Notes under the pieces: generated by a model
Databases searched by the model: none
What the model saw: the letters and a program-made list of their open reading frames with translations, nothing else
Told to the model about the DNA's origin: nothing
Assembly (NCBI GenBank): GCA_023159155.1
Contig: JAJNNX010000032.1
Span: 310,001-374,000, forward strand
Reading direction: 5' to 3'
DNA: 64,000 bases
Source of the DNA: Ustulina deusta
Lineage: Eukaryota > Ascomycota > Sordariomycetes > Xylariales > Xylariaceae
Shown here: positions 46,670 to 57,524 of the stretch, piece by piece
Numbering within the stretch: position 1 is the stretch's first letter
How the letters are laid out: every line of letters begins with the position of its first letter
Translations under genes and position numbers: made by a program

Positions 46670-47707
46670 GATAGCTTGTCTCCCGTGTTCAAGTCACAAT
46701 CTCATATATAGACAATTGAGTGCACTAGATGCGACGTAACGAGAATCACAGAAATAGGCAATTGTAACAGATGGAGACAGAATAGAGTAAGGAGATGATA
46801 ATATCAAACCCCAGAGCCGGTGAGTGTATGGGGAGAGAGATTAACGCGCTTTTCCTTCGCAATACTTAGCGGTATATTATATACATGCAGAGACGTAGGC
46901 TGTCGGCCCTTGTGCGAGGCGCTGGTTGAGAAAAGGCCACGGTGGAAAGTCGATGCAACTTGCTCACGGACAAAAAGAACAGGTAGCAATTGGCGAGTTG
47001 CCCCTCCAAGCTGAATTCGAGAATAAAATATAAAATGCAGGCTGAGAGTTGCCACCCTTGTCACAGCTCCTGCGGAATCCGGGGTTTGTGTGGCTGGTGC
47101 TGGAATAACACGCCATCATTGGCCGGCTGCAAGCAGGCTCGAACCACTATCGCCTGTGTCTGGTACAAGCTGTGGCGCGAGCTGTCTCTCGGGCGCTAGC
47201 AGCACGCTAATGAGGAATTGGGGATGGTGACGTTATCATTGAGCCGATTGATGTGTGGGTCGATAGCTCGATAGCTCGATATTTCCCATCTCAACTTCCT
47301 ATCTAGATACATCGTAGTGCCTTGTTGGCACATTATCTGGTGGCTGGGTATCAAGACAGACACAGTACAGCTACCTGGAATCTTTGCCGTGATGGGAACC
47401 TTCAAAATTTAAGCGAATAACGTGGTTAGTCAGTGTTCTTGCTTGCGTGGCTTTCTTGTGACCACTATTCTTCTTGGCAGCAAACAGGCTTCCGTCTTGG
47501 GGCCTTTTAATAACCTGTTCCACAGAATCGCAGCAACCTCGGCAACACGCAGACGCAGACGCAGACGCATACCTACACATACGTATGCGCATATTTCACC
47601 AACAACTACCTGCGCAACCACTCTCGATCACAACGTCGTCCTCCGAATAAATCGACCCTCAGTTTTGAGTTCCTGCGCCTTGCAGTCTTTGCGGGTCAGT
47701 CCAGACC
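46670..47707. other. divergent intergenic region (PDI / Vta1)
   Basis: Shared promoter region of the PDI gene (-) and the Vta1 gene (+). A short CAGACG repeat (gcagacgcagacgcagacgc) lies at about 47549-47568. No coding region was recognised. Confidence 0.5.
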
Positions 47708-49228
47708 ATGGCGGCCAACATCCCACCCAAGCTCAAGCCCGCGGGCATCACCCCATTCATTATCCGCGCTGTCCAGCTCGAGAGCGCAAAGCCTGTCATT
47801 GCCTATTGGTGTACGTTGCTTCTGCGAAAGATGGCATCTATGCGCCTGATTATTCACTAAATGATGTTTGTTATGTAGGCTACTACTGGGTTGTGCAACA
47901 GATCCTGAAGAAACAGCTTCATAATGCGGATGAAGATTGCCTCCAGTTTACCACAACTATTATGGACAAGCTAGAACAGGTACGGCTCCCCCGAAAATGC
48001 AACTCGAAGTGTTGAGTGGTTGCTCATGCGTTATACCTGTACAGATGAAGACTGATCAGGAAAACAACGATGCGATACTTGACGATGTCGCCGGTCAAGC
48101 ATACGTCGAACAATTTGCGCAAGAAACATTCGACCGGGCACTGCGACCATTGAAAGCCAACAAAGTCACACAGTCAGCCATCGCCACCCCTCGATGTCTT
48201 CCTACCATCATGCTGTGATCAGAAGCGACTAATGCGGATAGCACAGACAAACCGCTAGTACATTCGAAGCAGCCGCCACATTCTACCAGCTTGTCAATGT
48301 CTGGGGTCAGCCTGAACCTGAAACACAAGACAAGATTAAGTATGCGAAATGGAATGCTGCACGGATACTAAAGGCGATCAAGGAGGGCAAGGATCCAAAC
48401 GAGTCGAACCCAAAACAGGAAGAGCCTAAACCAGAAGAGAGTGTCATGCCTCTTGACCCTAACGACCCGGAGGTACAGTTAATCGGCTCTGCCCAACCAC
48501 GACCAGCAACCGTCGAGGATGTCCCAGACGACGGAGGGCTGCCCCATGCGCCAACGTCAAGCTATTATTCTCTTAACACCGCACCACCAGTCTCCGCCCC
48601 TAATTCACCTCTTCCTCCTACAGCACCAGTACCAGATCCAGTCTCTCCTATAGCACCCCCTGATGCGCCTACCCAGCAGCCAGGAAGCTATTTTCCCAGC
48701 GCCCCGTCAACAACCAATCAATCTCCCCTTGACTTGCCCTCTACCACAAGCATGCCGCCTCCGGGATCAATTACTCATAGTGCACTTGGGCCGCCGCCGG
48801 ATATTCCAAGTTCTAGCTCACACCATCCATCAAAACCTCCGTCCGTGTCATATGCGTCTCCAGGTGTTCCATCTTCTCCCCAAGACTTTTACCACCCGCC
48901 TCCTCACCATCAAACAGCACCCGCACCGCCCTTCATCCCTCCGCAGCAGCATTATACCCCATCTCAAGTTCCATCTGCGCCTCACAATTATCACGCTGCC
49001 TATTCCCAGCCAGTAGTACCAAAGGTAGCGCCCGCTCCCCCTCCACCACTACCCGTACAGCAATATGGTGGCAACAGCCAACCAACGGGCCCCTATAACT
49101 ATGATGACATGGCCGTGGCGCAAGCGCAGAAGCATGCCAAGTGGGCAATATCTGCACTCAATTTTGAGGATGTTCCGACAGCCGTGCGAGAGTTACAGGC
49201 GGCACTTGCCACCTTGGGGGCGCGATAA
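47708..49228 (+). CDS. VTA1: Vta1/LIP5-like regulator of the Vps4 ATPase
   Basis: Exons 47708-47810, 47879-47979, 48045-48172 and 48247-49228 give 437 aa. The N-terminal tandem MIT-like region (PPKLKPAGITPFIIRAVQL, PVIAYWCYYWVVQQILKKQL, FEAAATFYQLVNVWG) binds ESCRT-III. A long Pro/Ser-rich linker follows, and the last 35 residues (KHAKWAISALNFEDVPTAVRELQAAL) form the VSL domain that binds and stimulates Vps4. It acts on endosomes in multivesicular-body sorting. The fourth exon is fixed by the motif QTASTFEAA. The third donor has to be CA|GTCAGC, a weak site, with branch GACTAAT and acceptor GCACAG. Confidence 0.9.
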
Positions 49229-49602
49229 TGCAAACGGTATTTTTTTGAAGTAGGTATACTTTTGTCACACGTCACAGTCCATTCCCGAGACACAAGTTCG
49301 TGGCCTATGAACAACTTACTGCTTGCATGAGAAGGGACCCATCTATGGCGATCGGCGTATGGAGAAGTGTACATATGAGGAACGAAGTTGCAATAATGCC
49401 ATAAATAATGAGGAGCGTTAAGTGTCAGTTCTTGGATACCATATCTTACTACAATTCATGTGAACAGCATGTTCGTCAGCGTGATATTTCTTCGCACATG
49501 AACCAAGACCGAAAGCATGTTCCAAAACATGTAAATCTATGAATTTATTATATACAGTATTCCCAAATTGTTTCCACATACGAGAGCAGTTCTGCCTGGG
49601 GA
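49229..49602. other. intergenic between convergent genes
   Basis: The 3' flanks of the Vta1 and SDR genes. Nothing recognised. Confidence 0.5.
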
Positions 49603-50352
49603 TCACACAAACCCAGCCCCGTTCGCACCAAGAATCTGTCCCGAAACCCAACTGCTCTCGGGGCCCGCAATGAAGGCCACGACCTCGGCAATTTCAGCCG
49701 GTGTTCCGAGCCGATTGAACGGGCTCGCGCCCTCGATGGCCTTAATCATAGCCTCGGGCTTGCCGATACGGAAGAGCTCCGTGTCCGTCGGGCCGGGCGC
49801 GACGGCGTTCACGGTGATGCCCCTGCGGCCGAGGTCCTTGGCCAGCACGCGCGTGAGCTGCTCAACAGCGCCCTTGGTCGAGGCGTAGAGGCCGTACGAC
49901 GGCGCCACGCCGCTGTTGCGCGCGATGCCGGTGCTGACGAAGATGACGCGGCCCCCCGCCGGAAGGTGCGGCGCCGCCGCCTGCGCCAGGAACAGCGGCC
50001 CCTTGACGTTCAGCGCGAACGTCGAGTCGAAGACCGCCTCCGTCACGTGCTCCAGGTCCACCCAGGGCATCACCCCCGCGTTCGCGACGACCACGTCCAG
50101 CCGCCCGAATCTCGCCACCGCGCGCGAGACCAGCTCGCGCACCTGCGCCGGATCCCCGGCATCGCCTTGGATGGCGAGCGCCCGGTCGGCGGGGAGCGAG
50201 GCTAGCGCTGTTTCTGCCGCTGCGGCGTCGCGGCCGTAGTTGAGGACTACGCTTGCGCCGGCGGCGGCGACGCGCTTGGCTACTGCTAGGCCTATCCCTT
50301 TCGTTGCTCCCGTGATCAGGACTACTTTGCCCGTGAGGTTGTTGCTAGCCAT
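49603..50352 (-). CDS. classical short-chain dehydrogenase/reductase
   Basis: A single exon of 249 aa. The cofactor motif TGATKGIG (14-21), NAG (91-93), catalytic Asn115, Ser140 and the Tyr156/Lys160 pair (YASTK) are all present, as is PGPTDTE after the active site. The family shape is 3-oxoacyl-[acyl-carrier-protein] reductase/glucose dehydrogenase-like. NADPH preference is suggested by the Gly-rich motif followed by N-Y-G-R. Coding sequence is markedly GC-rich with GCG and GCC alanine codons, in contrast to AT-rich flanks, and has no introns. That could reflect strong codon bias or past acquisition from bacteria, which sequence alone cannot settle. Substrate unknown. Confidence 0.85.
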   Translation of the reverse strand: MASNNLTGKVVLITGATKGIGLAVAKRVAAAGASVVLNYGRDAAAAETALASLPADRALAIQGDAGDPAQVRELVSRAVARFGRLDVVVANAGVMPWVDLEHVTEAVFDSTFALNVKGPLFLAQAAAPHLPAGGRVIFVSTGIARNSGVAPSYGLYASTKGAVEQLTRVLAKDLGRRGITVNAVAPGPTDTELFRIGKPEAMIKAIEGASPFNRLGTPAEIAEVVAFIAGPESSWVSGQILGANGAGFV

Positions 50353-51906
50353 TTTGTTGATGTTTGGGGGGGGACTTCCTGCGAGAGATAGCGCACTTCG
50401 AATGAAGGTTTGGCTTGGGTGATTAGAGTGTGTAAGCCGATACTTGTCGCTGGCGTCTTGAGGATGCAGATAATGGCTGCATTTGCAATTGTCTTCTCAA
50501 GGCTCTTAGGACTCGATCTTATATCTATCTATCTCCCTCTAACTCACTAGTTGGTTGTCCATTTAGTGGATTTAGTCCGCGTGGCGAACAACAGACACAC
50601 AACGTCATAACCCCGGCGCCGAGATATATAGAGAGCTGGGCCAACTACACTATCCCCGAAGCGCGAGGCTCTGCCCGGGGTTGTAAAGCCGATTCATACG
50701 GGAAACCGCGGTAGATACACCCGGACCGCCTCACGATGTCGGATTTGTTGCTTCACTGTCGATTCGCCTGGATACTACATTTCTTCGTCTGCAGGACGAC
50801 GCGCCTGAGTGGCAATCTACGGCTTTCACAGTCTTCTCATATTGGCAAACAATCGATTGCGGTCCCTGGAATCGTCTACGTATTTTCCTAGTCACTTAGA
50901 ATTGATCATATTTCATTTGAGTTGTGGTCGATTGCAGTAGGTAGTGGACTGTAGCTAGGAGGGTGTCGCCAAGGGCTACATCGTATGCACATGCATGAGT
51001 ACTAGTACATCCATACATCCATACCTATTGCAACATCCGTGGTCTACCTATCTTTTGTTGTTGTTGTTTTTCTCTCTCACGTCAAGTGGAGTGGCAAAAC
51101 GGAGCCGAATTCCTTTGCAAAAAACCACGGAGCTAAAGAGGTTTAGGTTGCTTTGAGATATTATGTTACACCAGACCGGCGGCTGTAGAGGCTGATCCAA
51201 GCGACAGAAATCCGGCTCAGTTTTCGGATTTAGAACATTTCTCAACGCCAAAAGCCGATCGGCTCATGCTTAGTTCGACGCGGCTTATCTTTTGGTTGGC
51301 TGAGGTTCCCACCCAAGGATAGCGCATTTATCCACTTGCAGTCCAATTGATCGACCGGGATGTGTGAGGATAACGTTTGCTTCGTTATTGCCAGCAAACT
51401 CCCGAGGCTCCCCTCGCGATAACTAATCATATTCCAGAAGAGAGATGGGAGGCGATGCAAGACTCAGCTACTCCGCAACTCCCCGCGGCAGAAGCACATC
51501 GAGCTACTGTACCATCTATCACCGATCACCGGGTCAGCAAGCGTGCCAACCAGAAATCATGACCTTCGCACATCCAGACTGCTCCCCTTGCTCGACCAAG
51601 CGAGGTGTGCGGTAGGCTCCTAGGAATTGACCTGCATTATACATTTCAGATGGACGGCCGTCATTCAACATGATTGGCCATATCCGAGCCGGTTGGTGAG
51701 TCAGCATGTTATTCAGTGTGGCAACCTTTCGCCCCAGTATATACATGTAAATGGAGGGATGGAATATATAATACATGGCGTCGCACCGTTTCGCAGGATG
51801 ATCGCCCTCAGTCACCGCCATCGCCTCCTACCACCACTCCACTCCCCGGCATCTTTATCGAACATATCAAGAAACTTCTTGCTCAAGACCCGTCAACGCT
51901 TTCACA
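50353..51906. other. divergent intergenic region (SDR / ADH)
   Basis: Promoter region for the SDR (-) and the zinc ADH (+). It includes short CATC repeats near 51009-51023 and a GTT run near 51055. No gene was recognised. Confidence 0.5.
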
Positions 51907-53283
51907 ATGACTTCACTGCCCAAGACCTACAAGGCCGCCGTGATTGTGAAGTCCAACGAACCGGTCGTCATCAAGGAGCTCGAATTGAAGGAGCCCGGCC
52001 CCGGCCAGGTTCTCGTCAAGGTCCTCGCCTGCGGCGTGTGCCACACGGATCTCTTCGAGGCCAGCGGCGCTTTCGGCGACCTCTGGCCTCGCGTCCCGGG
52101 CCACGAAATCGTCGGCGACGTCGTGAGCGTTGGCGAGAGGGTGACCAGAGTCGCCAACGGCGACAGGGTCGGCGGGCCATGGCACGGAGGCGAGTCTATT
52201 TCCCGTTCAACGCGCCACTCGTTTTCTTCCCTGCCCACGAGAAGAAGAAGCACACGGAAAAACTAACGCTCTGGGTCGTCGTGACTAGGCCACGATCACT
52301 CGTGCCGTGCTTGCGCCCGCGGCCAGTTCCAGATGTGCGATGATGTCAAGATCAACGGCATCAGCTTCGACGGCGGCTACGCCGAGTACGTGCTGGTTAG
52401 TTCCCTGAAGTCTTTTCTATCCCCTTTTGGCAATTTTTGGCCTCAGTTGTTCCTGCATGCTCCCGAGACATTGGTCAAATTTTGCTCTTTATGGTAATTA
52501 CTGACTCCAGTGGTTAAACAGCTGCGCGCGGAAGCCGTGGTCCGCGTGCCCAAGGACCTCGACCCCGCCGAGGCCGCGCCGCTCCTCTGCGCCGGCGTGA
52601 CCACGTTCAACGCCATGCGCAAGCAGCACGTGGAGCAAGGCAACCGTGAGTTACCTACCGCTTAGAGTCATTTCCTCCCCTTTCTAGTAACTTGAGCTCC
52701 CCGAAATGTCTCAGGAGTATGTTTCGGGAGCTCCAGAACTGCTTAAAAGAGTAATTACTGACCCCAGCGGGTGATAGTGGTGGCGATCCAGGGGCTCGGA
52801 GGACTCGGCCACCTGGCGGTGCAATACGCCAACAAGATGGGCTACCGCACCGTGGCCATCAGCTCGGGGAGCGGCAAGGAGGACTTCGCGCGCAGGCTCG
52901 GCGCGCACGAGTACATCGACGCGAGCAAGGACGACCCCATCAAGAAGCTCCTAGCGATGGGGGGCGCCGCCATGATCCTCTCGACGGCCCCGAACCCGAA
53001 GGCCATCAGCCCCTTGATCGGGGGCCTCCAGGCCGGCGGCAAACTGGTCGTGCTGGCCCCGGTCGGCCCCGTCGAGTTCGACACGGGCGTCCTGGTGATG
53101 AAGGGAGCCACGGTGGCGGGATGGCCCAGCGGCCACGCGCTCGATTCCGAAGAAGCCATCCTCTTCTCGCAGACCCACGGCGTCAAGTGCCTGATCGAGA
53201 AGTTCCCGCTCGACGAGGCGGCCAAGGCGATGGAGCACTGCGCTTCCGGCAAAGCGAGGTTCAGGGGCGTGCTGGTCATGTAA
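51907..53283 (+). CDS. zinc-dependent alcohol dehydrogenase (MDR family)
   Basis: Exons 51907-52189, 52289-52395, 52522-52645 and 52778-53283 give 339 aa. Catalytic-zinc ligands appear as CGVCHTD (Cys45) and GHE (His66/Glu67), with the third Cys in PLLCAGVT. The structural-zinc loop is HDHSCRACARGQFQMC, in which one of the usual four Cys is absent. The NAD-binding motif is AIQGLGGLGHLA. It should interconvert a primary or secondary alcohol and its carbonyl. The first intron is GC-AG (G|GCGAGT). The third intron, ending in TGATAG, is homologous to an intron of the GH43 gene on the other strand, and the second looks like an older relative. Together these mark introner-like elements inside this gene. 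Confidence 0.9.
52396..52521 (+). mobile_element. probable older introner-like element (ADH intron 2)
   Basis: This intron starts GTTAGTTCCCTGAAGTC and has a pyrimidine-rich TTTTCTATCCCC, a CATGCTCCCGAGACATT block and a 3' part GGTAATTACTGACTCCAG. Each recalls the two better-preserved copies, although the middle is diverged. Confidence 0.5.
52646..52777 (+). mobile_element. introner-like element (ADH intron 3)
   Basis: A 132-nt spliceosomal intron homologous along its whole length to the GH43 intron at 56746-56884. Shared blocks in order are CTTTCTAGTAACTTGAG, ATGTCTCAGGAGTATGTT, CTGCTTAAAA, AATTACTGAC and the acceptor CGGGTGATAG versus CGGTAATAG. The second GGGAGC/GAGCTCC region can pair with the first half, as expected of structured introners. 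Confidence 0.85.
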
Positions 53284-54353
53284 AGGAAAAATTGAGGAGT
53301 AATGTATTTTCGCACGACGTATCGCAATTGGGACACTTGGCGCCCGTGAAGATTGGGCATGAAAAAAATATATATATTTTGGAAGCAAGTTAAAATTTAG
53401 TTGGATACCTATAGTTTGGCTATGACGATTATACGTGTTTTCATCTCAAGCATGGTTATCTCTCCAGGCATTCATGGCAGGGCACCCCGGACATACACTG
53501 CATAATTCCTCTTGCTCAGATTAGACCCAAGAAGATAGATTGTCTACAAATCGGTATTTAGAACCACAATTTTCTATAGAGTGCACAACTTTCTTTCCGC
53601 AACATGCCCGCTTGGTTCTATATGTGCCCCTCATCCTTCGATATCCGATCGGTGTAAAGTTCTAGCGAAGACGTAAATAACTCATCATAACCAAAACTGC
53701 AAATTTTTATAAGACATCACGGACTATTTGGGGAGGATAGGTTCTGTATGAATAATTAATGAACGAAGGCATGGTGATGGCATGAACAGGATGATAGACC
53801 CGGAATACATTTATGTATCATCGATTCCTCCTCTCACCATTCTCACCATCGGCCACCTCTTGAGTGCGGGGGGACTTCCCCAAACTTCCCCGCAGCGCTT
53901 ACTGTCGAAGCTCATTTGTGGGTAGGGTATTAAACGCCGGACGAGGGCGCCGCTTCTCGACAGATCTCCACCATGCGTCATCCTCCTTTTGTCTTGTCCA
54001 TTCAAGAAACACGTTCTCATCGCGACTTCCGTCCACATGAAACATGGCTTCGAATTTCGGCCATGGGACGAGGTGGTTGTGCCTGCAATGGTCGTCCGAG
54101 GAGACGAGAATGCCGCTTACTTGTAAACGGCTCGCAGCCGATGTTTCTTTTTTGAGTTTCTTCTTCAGGGGACAGAATAGTCCAACGAGCTAATCATTTA
54201 GGAGAGAAGAAAGAAAAAAAAAAGGTTCAAGTGTGCTAAGGTCTTTTCTATTCCAACGTATTGTGAAAACGATCTCCTCTCATCAAATCGAAGCACGAGA
54301 CACACAGCAAAGGTACGCGACTACCTATTTTCGTTTTATCAATCCAATGGACC
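53284..54353. other. intergenic region
   Basis: No supported gene. A 75-codon minus frame at 53811-54038 lacks any domain. An A-run lies at about 54213-54223. Confidence 0.5.
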
Positions 54354-55046
54354 ATGGCCAAGACACCTCGCGCGTATAAAACCAGGGGTCCCAGTCCCCC
54401 CCGCCTCTTAACAGCCCTCCTCCTCCTCTCCGCTACTCCGACGATCTCCTCCCAACCAACAACAACAACAACACCGAGCATCGCAACAGCGCCCCTCGCC
54501 CTCCGAAGCTCCTCGTCCCCGGAATTCACAGCCGAGACGGCCTTCGCCTCGGCGATCCTGCACAGCACCAACGTCTACCGCGCCGCGCACAACGCCTCCG
54601 ACGTGCGCTGGAACACGACGCTGGCGTCCTTCGCGGTCGCGTACCTCGCCAGCGCCGCGGTGGGCGTCGGCTGCGCGTTCGCGCACTCGGGCGGGCCCTA
54701 CGGCGAGAACCTCGCGCTGGGCTTCGCCAACGCCTCGGCGGCCGTCGCGGCGTGGGGCGACGAGGGCCGCTCCTACGACTACGCGCGGCCCGCATTCGCC
54801 GAGGCCACGGGCCACTTCACCCAGCTCGTGTGGAAGGCGACCGCGGCCGTCGGGTGCGGGCGGCGCCTGTGCGATGGCAAGGGGTGGTATCTGGTTTGCG
54901 AGTATTGGCCGCGCGGGAACATCATCGGCGCCTTCCGGGACCAGGTCGGTCGGCCGGTGGACTCGGCTGCGGGGGCTGGGCGCGCTGCATGCCGCGGTTG
55001 CTTCGCTGCGGCGGGTGTGGCTCTTTGGATGGTGATGCTCTTGTGA
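54354..55046 (+). CDS. secreted CAP-superfamily (PR-1/SCP-like) protein
   Basis: A single exon of 230 aa. A basic N-terminus leads to a hydrophobic signal core (RLLTALLLLSATPTISS). The CAP domain covers about 60-200 with ILHSTNVYRAAHNA, the CAP1 motif GHFTQLVWKATAAVGCG and the CAP2 motif YLVCEYWPRGN. Four cysteines suit the conserved disulphides. The C-terminus ends in a hydrophobic tail (FAAAGVALWMVMLL) after a small-residue region, suggesting a GPI anchor. CAP proteins bind sterols and lipids in the extracellular space and often act at host or cell-wall interfaces. The DNA is very GC-rich. Confidence 0.87.
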   Translation: MAKTPRAYKTRGPSPPRLLTALLLLSATPTISSQPTTTTTPSIATAPLALRSSSSPEFTAETAFASAILHSTNVYRAAHNASDVRWNTTLASFAVAYLASAAVGVGCAFAHSGGPYGENLALGFANASAAVAAWGDEGRSYDYARPAFAEATGHFTQLVWKATAAVGCGRRLCDGKGWYLVCEYWPRGNIIGAFRDQVGRPVDSAAGAGRAACRGCFAAAGVALWMVMLL

Positions 55047-55703
55047 TGTCCCAGCCGGCGAGGTTGGCTTGCCTTTGGGCGCATTCGGCAATAATGCGGA
55101 ATTGGTTGGGTTCGGAGTATGGCTTGGGCATTTATACAATACGATGGCGATGCTCGACGGAAGGGAACGTCCCGTATGTAACTAAATGGGTTTGGCGTTC
55201 GGACAGGGCGGTATTCGCCCAACTAAGGTAAAGACCAATTATACGTGCATACTCTTACGTGTCGTGTAAGTCTCCTCGGCACTCTTCTTATCGGGCTAGT
55301 CGCATTTCTTTACCAACTCTGCGGCAATCCTCTTGATTTGCGTTTTGAAAGAGGTTTTTTTTTCACGTCTCTAGATTAGATTAGGATATAGACCCATGTC
55401 ATATTTACTTGGGTGAGTGTCTGTTACCCCGGCGTTAGCTCGCGGCACAGCACGTCATTTGAGAGTATGAGCGCTCGATTTCCGTGCGTTTTATGCTTTA
55501 CGACGACGGTTGGGACATGCGCTCAGCGAGCCTACATGATGTATGTGTGTGGTAAGAGGGCGATAGCGTGAGTTGAGTAGAAGTCTAGAGTGGATTTTGT
55601 CTTTTTTCTTTTTTTCTTCCAGCCCTTCGTGGACATTCGTCCATCATTCGCCTCTAATAGTACGTAGCTGGGAATCAAAATCATAGAATAATAGTATCTC
55701 TAA
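55047..55703. other. intergenic between convergent genes
   Basis: The 3' flanks of the CAP gene and the GH43 gene, with T-rich runs near 55599-55617. Nothing else recognised. Confidence 0.5.
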
Positions 55704-57524
55704 TTATTTTCCCTGGTTCTCCTGTGTTAACTCCTTCTGCCCAGCCGGCACGGCGTGGGGTCCATTCTCAGCCAGAGGGAAGTTAGGCGTGCCATCCGCA
55801 TTCCACGTAAACTTCTGTATTCTGGCGGTCCGGTAAATGTCGCCGGGCGGGTCTGGCGTCGTCTGCGCATGATACACGATGTAATCCTCCGATCCGTCGG
55901 GCGATGTCGTGAAGGAGGCGTGACCGGTGCCGTAGATTCCCGTAACCGTATTCTGTTGAAGAACCTGAAGTCAGTAATTGGCACATATATAGCAACGAGT
56001 GCTAAGGTTTTCGGGGAGTTAGAGGAGTAACAGGTATAGAAAACACCTGACGAGGCAACTTATGCTCCCAAGACAGATCACGTGAGGGCATCAGAGACTC
56101 CGGTGAACTGACCTGATGGAATATGCACTGCCAAGTGTGGAGTTAGTTATCATCATTTTAAGCGTAAGTCTGGAAATATGAAACGTTCTCAAGATATAGC
56201 TTTGGCCTGGACAGCAGCCCTTGCACTCTTGAAAATGACCGGAGCAAGGAAATGAGTTCGAGAATTACTTACGCCATCTTTGTGTTTCCTCCAGGAATGG
56301 TATTGCATGGGGTCGTTCCCGACGAGCTCCAGCATGCCGAGGCAGTAGAATGGCGTGTTGACTCGTGCCGCGGAATATATCACGAAGTTTTGTCCCGTCT
56401 TGGGGTTTGTGAGCTGCTGGGGTCCTTCGTTGGTTGCAAGCCGGATCGGTCTCCCGTACTAAATATTATTATATCAGCTTCCGTTAAGTCTTTTAATTTT
56501 TGTACCGACTTCAAATGTACTAACGGGTACTTGTTCCCACGGTTGGTCTGGCACACTGATCATGCGGCGCTCAAACAAGGTCGAGTTGACGGTCCAAGGA
56601 TCCGACATCTTGGTGATGCAGAGATTTGCCGGCCATGCTGAGTACTTGTCTTGCCAGCAAGAGTATATGTGATACAATTGATTCTCATGCTGGAAATAGG
56701 TCCCATCAATCGCGAATTGATCGTATGTGTCTACCATAGGCTTCACTATTACCGCTGGAGTCAGTAATTGCTTTTTAAGCAGCTATGGAGCTCTCGAAAC
56801 ATGCTCCCGGAACATACTCCTGAGACATTTTGGAAGCTCTCAAGTTACTAGAAAGGGAAGAAAATGATTTCAGCGGTAACGCACATGAATAACTGGCGGT
56901 CCATGGATCCGGTCCGTCAGCTGCCAAGACAAACATGCGATGGTTGATGGCCTGTATATAGGTGTGAGTCAAGTTATCCATAAAAGCGACATAGCCATTT
57001 AGAGTCGCCCCTGGCCCTATGGCGCTGTTGAGAATACAACTTACCGGGCAATTGAAGGGACACATAGCCTCTAGTAACGGTGATGGATTATCGCCGTCTG
57101 AAGTGGCGGTGAATATCGCATACCAAGACCCTGAGATATTGTGTATTTCTGGTGCCCAAAGACTTGTAGACCAAGGATCTCCGGAAAGGGGGTCTGGGTT
57201 GAAGATGACGCGAGACTCTGCAAGGTCCCAATTGTCGGTGAGATACCTTGACCGCTTGAGGGTCACATTGGAATCGGTTGTGTACGTGAACAGATACCAG
57301 CTCTCGCCGCTCGGGCCATTGTATTTGGTCATGAAAGGATCACCAACATTAAGAGTCATGACGGGATTCGAGTATGTGGCATTGGTGGTCTTGTTCGTAC
57401 CGACGAAAGCAGGGTCCCATCCTGGCGACGTACCCTGGTTGGGATCGAAGACCTGAGCAACAACTGCAGCAATTCCTATGCAGGATGCCAGGGAAATTAT
57501 CTCTCGAAGCTTAAAGCCTGTCAT
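55704..57524 (-). CDS. secreted GH43-family glycosidase (arabinofuranosidase/arabinanase-like)
   Basis: Six exons: 57524-57045, 56951-56885, 56745-56525, 56458-56273, 56127-56113 and 55964-55704, giving 409 aa with a 15-nt micro-exon. Residues 1-23 are a signal peptide ending near VVAQ. Five-bladed propeller motifs include VGDPFMTKYNG, LWAPEIHN, QFAIDGTYFQ (the pKa-modulating Asp) and NEGPQQL (the general-acid Glu). The last blade reads GIYGTGHASFTTSPDG then YIVYHAQTTPDPPGDIYR. These fit GH43 alpha-L-arabinofuranosidase-like enzymes acting on plant-wall arabinan or arabinoxylan. Subfamily and specificity are unproven. Intron 2 is an introner-like element homologous to ADH intron 3. The micro-exon is set by GTAAGT/GTCAGT donors and frame, so it is a less certain detail. 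Confidence 0.85.
56746..56884 (-). mobile_element. introner-like element (GH43 intron 2)
   Basis: A 139-nt intron, donor GTGCGTTACC and acceptor GTAATAG, matching ADH intron 3 from end to end on the opposite strand of an unrelated gene. Relative to the ADH copy it carries an extra block containing GCATGTTTCGAGAG, which complements the first half and suggests a hairpin. Confidence 0.85.
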
